From NCBI GenBank assembly GCA_022559845.1, contig CM040127.1, forward strand, positions 33,566,708 through 33,630,707: a DNA stretch of 64,000 nt, read 5' to 3'. Position numbers and translations under genes: made by a program. Positions 56,896 to 64,000 of this stretch are shown piece after piece. The notes under the pieces were generated by a model, which made no database searches, was not told the DNA's origin, and saw only the letters and a list, made by a program, of their open reading frames with translations. The DNA is from Amorphophallus konjac (taxonomy: Eukaryota; Streptophyta; Magnoliopsida; Alismatales; Araceae). Position 1 is the stretch's first letter; each line of letters starts with the position of its first letter.

Positions 56896-58622
56896 GGCAT
56901 CTGCTTTGCAAGGGAGTGACACGTAGTGGAATGGTATCGAAGTGGAGTGAAATGAAGTGGGAGTGGACTGATAAGTTGATGCCAAGGTGTGATGAGACAC
57001 GCTTTTGACGTTACTGTTTGGAATCTTTCCTGGAGTTTCAATGAGGCGACCTTGAAGAAGGTCTTTCAAATATTGACGATTGCTTGGACGGAGATCAAAT
57101 AAGGGAGGGTGAGATGTGCGCTCAGGCACGAAACAAAAGGAGACCAACTTCTCGGTGTGGAAGTACCTGGGTCATAAACCGGAGGTTTCACCTTTGGGGA
57201 GCGGTTACCAGCCAATGTGGAAGTGCTGCGGCCAAGGTGGGTCAAAAAAGGTAAAGGAATATCTGAGGGTCTGTCCAAACAAAGGTCTCCTTTGGAAGAG
57301 CAGTGTAGGGCTGTCTCAAGGAAACTCAGTATTTCATTCGGAGTGGAATATCTCATATTTGTGGGAATTGGAGCACAACGGCTTTCACAATCGAATCACT
57401 TGAATGATCTTCCGCAATAATCAAAGTCCTATATGAATGCATGCTGGGTTCAAAGAAAAATTTAAAACAAACAAAAATAGAAAATAGCCAAGGATAATAT
57501 TGTCAACTTGTGAAGAACGGGTCAGGATACCGACCCGGTGAGCTGATACTGGGCTGGGGCCCGTTTATCCGCGCACCAACTCACTGAATGGGACCGTCGT
57601 CCCCATGCTACCACAAGTTGACGGCCTATCCGTACAACCCAAATTCTTCCGGGATCATCACTGTTTTTGTTGAAGGGGAACTCAAATCCCAGATTTGTTC
57701 GGGTCGTAAGGTCCTTGACATGTTATAGTAGCGTAGGTATCGTATACTATGATGCATGACATGGTGGGACCAACCATTGAAAGGTGGGACAGGAGACAGG
57801 ACAAAGACGTCCGTTAGTAAAACCTGCACAGATTAGCAAAGGTTAGCAACATCAGAAAGTAGCAGAATCACAGCAGAATCGCACCACAGTACAAAGGAGA
57901 TCAGACAAAATCTTGACAATGACAACTGATGTGACACGTTTTGTCCTGTAGCGATCTTCCCTTCCTACACTTCTTCTCTTACACCAAGTTGTTTCGAGAC
58001 ACGCTTCACGAGACCTTGCCCTAAACAGCAGGGAACTACGCTTTGCACGGGGGGATTCTGTTTGCTTTCTCCTCCTTTTGGGGGCGTCCAGGCGCGAGGA
58101 CGCGTCTTAGTCCTTGAATTCAAATTTAAAGCGTCGGGTGGCCTTTCTTCTCCCGTGCCTTACCCGCAAACGAGCCCGCCTTCCGCCGAAACTCGCTTGC
58201 CGACAGGCAAGCACACGAATGCAAGCGGTATTAAAGTGAGATGCTGCACGCAAATGTAATCATGCAAAATTGACTTGTTTTCTTTTTTATATTTGACATT
58301 TTTTTTGTTTTATCATAAAAAGATTTTTTTTGTTTGCAAATGTGTGCATTTTCTCTTTTCCATTTTTTTTTGCTTTTATCATTTCAATTTTTTTTGCCAA
58401 CGCCCGACAAGCACCCAAATGGCACCTAACCGTCGTGAGAACATGGGTTTCTTACTAACCTCCCAGGTATCCTAAGTGCACATCTAGGTTGATTTGGGCC
58501 TCTAGACCCGGAAAGTGGATGAACTGATGTGGGCTCTTTCAGCAAGGGATTTATTGTCCTCAAGCTTCACTTTATGCTTTTCCCTCTTCTTGGCAGATAC
58601 TCTCTTCCTCCTCTTTTGATCG
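56896..58622 (-). other. presumed 3' untranslated region of element B
   Basis: No domain recognised. It contains a further GGGGCGTCCAGGCGCGAGGA palindrome-like motif near 58081, related to the array in LTR B, and T-rich stretches near 58275-58395. Assignment to element B rests on its position next to the polypurine tract. Confidence 0.35.
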
Positions 58623-60005
58623 ATGGAGTTCGGTGGGCCCGACCGTGGTGAAGGTGGAGAGGGACGAGGAAATCCTCGCCCAAGGAGGGACGCGCCCGAG
58701 CACGGAACGGCGTCCATGGAGGAGGAAGGGCCGCTTCGGGCCCCCGAGGGACCCGAGGAGCCCGAGGGCGTGGGAGGAGGTGAACACGGTCCGGTAGGTC
58801 CTCCGATCTCTTCCTCTTTTAATTCATTTTGGGTTTTGAAGCGAGTCGGGCGAGGAGAAAAGGGTTCGGCGAGTGTTGCACTCAAATGATGGACGCGTCC
58901 TAGACAGGGGACGCGTTCCTTTTGACTGATATGGGACCCCTTTCTTGGTGCAGGACATGGCAAGGACCCTGGGCCTGGCCGATGAGTGGGCGAGTGCAGA
59001 CGAGCCGAGCCGCGTCAGGAAGGAGAGTCGCGGCAAGGCGAGGCTCGAGGACTGGCCCGTACGTCTCCCTGGACAGCAAGGGGGTGTACTGGTGCAGGAC
59101 AGTGCCGACTTCCTGCGGCGGCAGAGAGAGAGCTACGCGGGGCTTCCCCAAGCTGGGGACACGCGTGGCATCGGCGGCTCGCGCGCCCAACTGTCAGAGA
59201 CTAGGCGGCAGCTGGCCGTCGCTCAACATGAGTTGTCGCTCCTGGTAAGTTATGTGCCGCACTTTTAGCTTCAGATTTTGGAGTTTCACTGACGGCCGTT
59301 GTTTATTTTGTTCCAGCGTGCCCAGCAGACAGTGACGGCGGGGATGATTGGTGGCACATCTTCCAGTTCCTCGGCCCCTTTTCTCGAGATTGCTTCCCTC
59401 CGGGAGCAACTTGCCGGTGCGGTGGCCCGTGCGACCCGGGCGGAAGAGGAGCGTGACGCCTGGGTGGCGACTTGTAGCGGAGCTGCGGCATCGTGGTGAG
59501 GAGAGACCTTCTCCAGACATCCTGGAGTTAAGGGTTCTTCTGCAGATGATGAGGAGAGAGGTAGAGAGAGAGAAGGCCGAGAGGAAGGTCCGAGCGACAG
59601 CGGGATCTGACCGAGAGGAGGGCCTTGGAGGCCCAAGTGAGGGAGCTCCAGCTGGGCCTTCAGGCCGTCGTGCAGAGGCTAGGAGGGATGGAGACGCGCT
59701 ACGAGAGAGCGCGAGAGTTCGGGGAGCGACTCCGCCAGTCCAGTCGCTTTGCCGCCAGTGGCTTCTTCGCCACGCCAGGGGAGGAGCAGCGAGTCACTGC
59801 TGCGGAGCAGGCGCCCAGAGGCGAGGCAGGTGCTACTGCACGGGGATCCTGGAGGCTTCTGAGGGGACCCCTCACCTTGGGGGAGAGGAGGAGAGTGCCC
59901 GGAGAGATGAGTGATGGTGAGGATGGCGAGCTAGTGGGCCCGCCACCTCTCTATGATTGTAGTGTTTGTGACAGCTTATGTAGAATTATGAATGGAGTGA
60001 TTTGA
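58623..60005 (+). pseudogene. coiled-coil protein gene, antisense to element B, frameshifted
   Basis: Exon-like blocks on the plus strand: ATG at 58623 (Gly/Glu/Pro-rich, ending at a GTAGGT donor near 58796); a block starting after TGGTGCAG near 58954 (DMARTLGLADEWAS), ending at a GTAAGT near 59244; then 59317 onward (RAQQTVTAGMIGG, SLREQLAGAVARATRAEEERD), which passes through two frame changes (near 59490 and 59620) to a stop at 60003. The Arg/Glu/Leu-rich C-terminal half should form coiled coil, like the last exon of the PMD gene in element A. I do not recognise a named family. The frameshifts suggest decay or sequencing error. Confidence 0.5.
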
Positions 60006-60496
60006 TTTTCTGCTGTTTATTTGTTCTTTTGTGCGTTCCTTCTTCCCTACACTTCTTCTCCTTTGCACTGTTCCCATGTGATGGGTCTGCCGAGACTCCG
60101 CTCCAAGCGGAGAATCGCGTCTTGTTGTGACCATTTTCCACGGGAATCTGCCGTCGAAGTCATAATGACGGCCCTAGTTTCTTTTCCGAATGCTGTGTCA
60201 AATTTTGCGGGCGTCCTCCACAACATGATAGGGTATCCCTAGACAACATAGGGGCTATTCGTCCTATTCTTCGTCCAGTCAATCACCCTGTGCGAGCGGT
60301 GAAGCGACACATGGGGCCGCTTGGCCGGTGTCTTATTGCGAGGGCTATCATCGACAGGTGATGGAGGCAATCTTGGCCCGCACTCCTTCCATTTCTATAA
60401 ATTTGTGTCCCTTTTATCTTCCCAGGTATATCGAGAGCTAACTCGAGGAGCACAAGTTCTTACGGGAGAAGAGGAGTTCAAAATTCCGAGAGTTGG

Positions 60497-61537
60497 ATGG
60501 AGGGCGAATCTTCCCATTCCTCGAAGAGAAGCAGGTCCAGTGGTAGTAGTTCCAGGAGGTTTTCAGACCTTGAAGGGCACTTCAGCGAAAGGGCCCAATC
60601 ACAACTCGTAAGCCAAGTTTTCTTGCCCTTTTCTCATTTTTTCTTCCTTTCTTCTGACCAAACCTCACCCCCATTCCTTGTATGTGTAGGTTGTGATGAA
60701 ATCACAAATGTCATGGGAGTTGGTAGTAGCAGCGTACAGGGGCCTCCCAGATTTTCAGAAGGCGAGGCTAGACGTGATGGGATTTGGTACCTTCCTTCGG
60801 ATCGAGCCGATCAAGCCCGACCTGGTTCTGATCCAAGCTTTGTGTGAGAGATGGGACCCAGTGAGCCGGGCATTCCTGATGCCCTGGGGGCACATGGTGC
60901 CCAGTTTGGAGGATGTGGTCCGGATCACAAGCCTGAAGGTAGAGGGCGAGGCAGTGACCGGAGTCACTTACGCGGACTACAGAGAAGGTGCCCAGAAGTT
61001 ACTGGGTCTGGACCTGGATGGTCGGAAAAATAGGTCGGTAGCTAGGGCGTCCCTCATGGATGCATTAGGGCTCACCGACACTCGTCGGCGGGACGACGAA
61101 TCCTCAGAAGAGTTCATGGAAAGGATGGAAATAGGATGCCGTGCCGTGTACTGCACAGATTTCGGCAACTGGGAAAGATGTAACATAGATTTGAGGAGAT
61201 TTCTCCTCTTCCTTTTGGGGAGATTGGTACTGAGCTCGAAAGGGGATGGTATCCAATGTTGCTTCCTGGAGCTGCTGTCAGACCTTGAAAGAGTAGGGTA
61301 TTATGCCTGGGGAGCCGCCATGCTGGCACACTTGTTTGCAGGCCTATTCCGAGAAACGGATCGTGAGATGACTGTGAGTGGTTTCACACCATTCATCCAG
61401 GTATTTTGGTTTTGCTTGTTTTGTGTGTTTTTTTTTTGTGTTTTTGCAAGGTACTGATGACCTGCGCCGAGCAGTTATGGAGCTATTATTACCTCCCCAT
61501 GGGGAGAGCTCGACATTGGCGACCCGTGATGGTGCCG
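60497..61537 (+). CDS. plant mobile domain (PMD) protein gene, 5' part, cut by assembly gap
   Basis: Exon 1 is 60497-60607 (ATG, Ser/Arg-rich, MEGESSHSSKRSRSS), ending at a GTAAGC donor. Exon 2, 60690-61400, follows a TGTGTAG acceptor. Exon 3 starts at 61451 after TTTGCAAG and runs into the Ns. All three join in phase 0. The PMD signatures are clear: LIQALCERWDPVSRAF, MPWGHMVPSLEDVVRITSL, VEGEAVTGVTY, and WSYYYLPMGRARHW in exon 3. It is a different subfamily from the PMD gene in element A. It lies on the strand opposite to LTR B, 3.6 kb from its polypurine tract. No stop or frameshift in the visible part. The C terminus is unknown. Confidence 0.78.
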
Positions 61538-61637
61538 NNNNNNNNNNNNNNNNNNNNNNNNNNNNNNNNNNNNNNNNNNNNNNNNNNNNNNNNNNNNNNN
61601 NNNNNNNNNNNNNNNNNNNNNNNNNNNNNNNNNNNNN
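61538..61637. other. assembly gap (100 N)
   Basis: Exactly 100 undetermined bases, a conventional scaffold gap size. True distance and continuity across it are unknown. Confidence 0.98.
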
Positions 61638-62300
61638 CAATTAGCATTCAAACCTTCTAGATGGCCACCTAGGATGGTTGACCAGCCCCACTTGGATGAG
61701 GTGGACCAATGGGGAAGGGGAGGGGGCCCCCTAGCTGGACCTACTACACATTTGTACAAAAACCCACACAATCCATAGGAATGACTCATTGGCTTATAAA
61801 GCCTTACATTTGCGTACATACTTTCCCAAGCATATAAACACAAACTAAAAGAACATAAATGCAAAAGAAAAAGTACATGCTCGGCGTCGATTCCCATCAA
61901 CTCTCCCCGGGTGGGAGGAACTCGACCCCGTCGAGTAGGGGTAGGGATGCTCGAGTACTCCGGCGGATCCGTCACCGTGCCAAGTAACGCGGGTACGCTC
62001 CACTCCAAGTGATCGTCACCTGCTCATTCCATATATACTCGATATGCACGGACTACTATGGGCTAAAGGTGGACACTCCGGGTGGGGCACTCTCAAAAGG
62101 GAAGGGAGCAGCTCGAAGACTCACTAAGAATCACCGCTGAGTCCCTGTAGGTGACTGATCCGGGTAGATGTAGAATCGATCCCATACTCATCAAGTGAGT
62201 CCAATCGCCTATTACTCATAAGAGAACGACAACGAGCTTGCACAAGACACATGCAGACAAACATACCACACAAAGAAAAAGCACACCGACTCGTCTATGA
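61638..62300. other. no recognisable feature
   Basis: Repeat-like text containing GACCCCGTCGAGTAGGGGTAG near 61923, but no domain or boundary could be assigned. Confidence 0.4.
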
Positions 62301-62318
62301 CCCTAGACATACCTAATG

Positions 62319-63731
62319 TTAGTCCGACCCGTACATGGGTGACGGCGGAGCAGGACACCCGAATGTGTGCCATGCATGCATTTGACGTAACCGGAGGTTG
62401 ACGTCATGGGGAACTCCTAGACATACTACGATGCCACCAATCATGGACATTGGCTTGGATGCGGGAAGTCCGGGAGGTGCAAGTGGTTTAGAGGGATCGG
62501 GGAAACCAAAGTCTTCCTTACCCCCGAATGATGGTTCAGACCTATGGCTACGTGAGTTTGCTTGGCCCGAGTGGAAAAGGTGGATAGTGAACTCCGCGGA
62601 AGAAGGGTAGTGAGTATGAAAAACTTGGAGGTTCACTAGTGAAGGGGTCAAAAGGGTCGAAGAAGGTGTGACCCCATGAAGTGGGTTCCAACATGACATG
62701 GTCCCAAGTTTGGAATTCATAGTCACCGTCATACATTATGATCGGTGGGACGACAGGACATGTGTAGAAAATAGGATTCCTCCCTTGGGCAAAAGGGAAC
62801 GAAGTCGGACTCGGCCGGCATCGGGAGGAATAGAAGAATCTCCGTGGTGACACACCCCATGGTGCACTCGGAGGTAATGGACCCGAAGGCCGGATGGGTG
62901 AAGCTAAGACTAGCGGGTTGGTCAAAGCCTCGGGCCAGTAGGTGCGTCAACTTCCATTGCGTGTCTAATCCCATAATAAGGTCATCCAATGTATCAATAT
63001 GGTGACTAGACCGAAAGGTAGTGTGGAAGGAGTTGACGGGCACTATAGGTAAGGTGGGGTCCATAGAAGGGTAAGGACGTGGGACCAAGCCATCCTTGAG
63101 CCAACTAAGAAGTGGCTCGGCTATGTATAGCATACCCGTAAGAAACACGGGTGGCTCGGGATGGACATCCTCTAAATGTGGCTCCTCGAAGGGAGGGTGG
63201 CTCCCATGATGGGTGGCTAGAGGGGTGGGCTCCAGGAGAGGTGGCAAGCATGAATCCGAAGGTGGAGTGGGCCACTGGGGTTGGGTGGTGGAAGACGAGG
63301 GTGCTCGATTGAGCCCTATCCTTAAGGATGATCTTGCCAGGTAGGTAAGGTGGGTATAAGGTGCAAGTCCTTTTGTCTCAGTCAAGATTAGCCTTTCTTT
63401 CTCCTAACCACGTTTGCCCTAAAATGATGCATGGACCAGCAAGTGTGCCGATCCTGCACCATGCACCATCGGTGTAAAGAACAGAGCCTACCTTCCTATA
63501 GAACTCAACACAAGCAAAATCACCATCACGGATAATCTCGCCTGTCTTGGAGAGAGACTCCACGATATCAAAAGTAACCCAATTATCCGACTCCCTATCG
63601 GTGAAATGGAGTTCCGTTGTGGACCCATTAGGTAGAGTGGCTTTAGAAACGATATAGGGTCGGGCTAGGAAGGCCTTGGCTTGGGCCACCAGAGATGACC
63701 ACTTGAACGCATGGCCTTGGGGAACGGCCAT
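62319..63731 (-). pseudogene. unrecognised coding-like region, frameshifted
   Basis: An ATG at 63731 (MAVPQGHAFKWSSL) opens about 117 codons, through VTFDIVESLSKTGEIIRDGD and GTLAGPCIILGQTWLGE, to a stop at 63378. Coding-like text then continues in other minus frames: from 63385 (Pro/His-rich, with MLYIAEPLLSWLKDG) to 62729, and from about 62860 to 62548 (IFYTCPVVPPIIMYDGDYEF, WDHVMLEPTSWGHTFFDPF). Amino-acid composition suggests one old Pro-rich protein broken by indels. No family is recognised. Given the surroundings, a repeat-encoded protein is the likeliest source. Confidence 0.4.
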
Positions 63732-64000
63732 GGATAGCGGACATGGACATGCATACACACAGAGACAAGACACTAGACCGACTAATGCAAAGGTTGGGAT
63801 GCATGCATACTAAGGACAAGACACCAAGACTCGGTACGGGGCGGAGTTAATCGATCCGAAGATCACTCGCGCAAGTGTGCGACCTTCCCGATAGGCGTAG
63901 CCTAACGTTCGGACAACACCTTTTTATATACTGACTAATGGTATGCAAATGCGACCCAAAAGACACTTTTTTTGTTTTAAAACAATGATGACCCTAAACA
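63732..64000. other. no recognisable feature
   Basis: Upstream of the unrecognised minus-strand frame. A minus-strand leader is possible, but nothing specific was seen. Confidence 0.35.

Overview
The window is transposable-element-dominated DNA of a flowering plant. A GC-rich first exon with GC falling along the one intact host gene, and the abundance of Tekay-type and Tat-type Ty3/gypsy elements, would suit a commelinid monocot, but that is inference. All boundaries were read by eye. No RNA genes, CRISPR arrays or bacterial features were seen.

Layout. (1) 1-17037: a plus-strand Ty1/copia element whose 5' LTR lies before the window. Its coding region (133-3298) carries stops. A diverged gypsy-type LTR sequence starts at 3299. 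Its 3' LTR (6066-17037) is split by a complete minus-strand Tekay/Del-type chromovirus at 6222-16190, with two LTRs, PBS, PPT and the target duplication TTATC on both sides. (2) 17038-21400: a LINE remnant, a 680-bp non-autonomous hAT element with perfect TIRs and an 8-bp duplication, an unclassified repeat, and low-information DNA. (3) 21501-25615: the only intact-looking host gene, five exons encoding a 241-residue, probably plastid-targeted, two-CBS-domain protein. (4) 25616-30060: decayed repeats, a short LTR and a PPR pseudogene. (5) 30060-37450: minisatellite arrays around a Tat-type 3' LTR whose start is at 33762 on the minus strand. (6) 37723-54509: the body of a very large Tat-lineage element (element A). 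Its gag-pol runs on the minus strand (54509-44838). Opposed to it on the plus strand, between integrase and 3' LTR, is an intron-containing gene for a plant mobile domain (PMD) protein with its own TATA box. (7) 55496-61537: the LTR of a second Tat-like element (B), again followed by plus-strand coiled-coil and PMD genes, ending at a 100-N assembly gap (61538-61637). (8) 61638-64000: sequence across the gap with an unrecognised minus-strand coding region.

How the parts relate. The copia, Tekay and Tat polyproteins keep one reading frame almost throughout and are broken mainly by stop codons. In the Tat and Tekay elements these are TAG or TGA, mostly explicable as C-to-T changes in CAG or CGA codons, as expected from deamination of methylated CHG and CG cytosines. 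Two features stand out as possibly under-described: the antisense PMD gene module beside two different Tat-type LTRs, and regular arrays of about 26-30 bp imperfect palindromes in three different LTR families.
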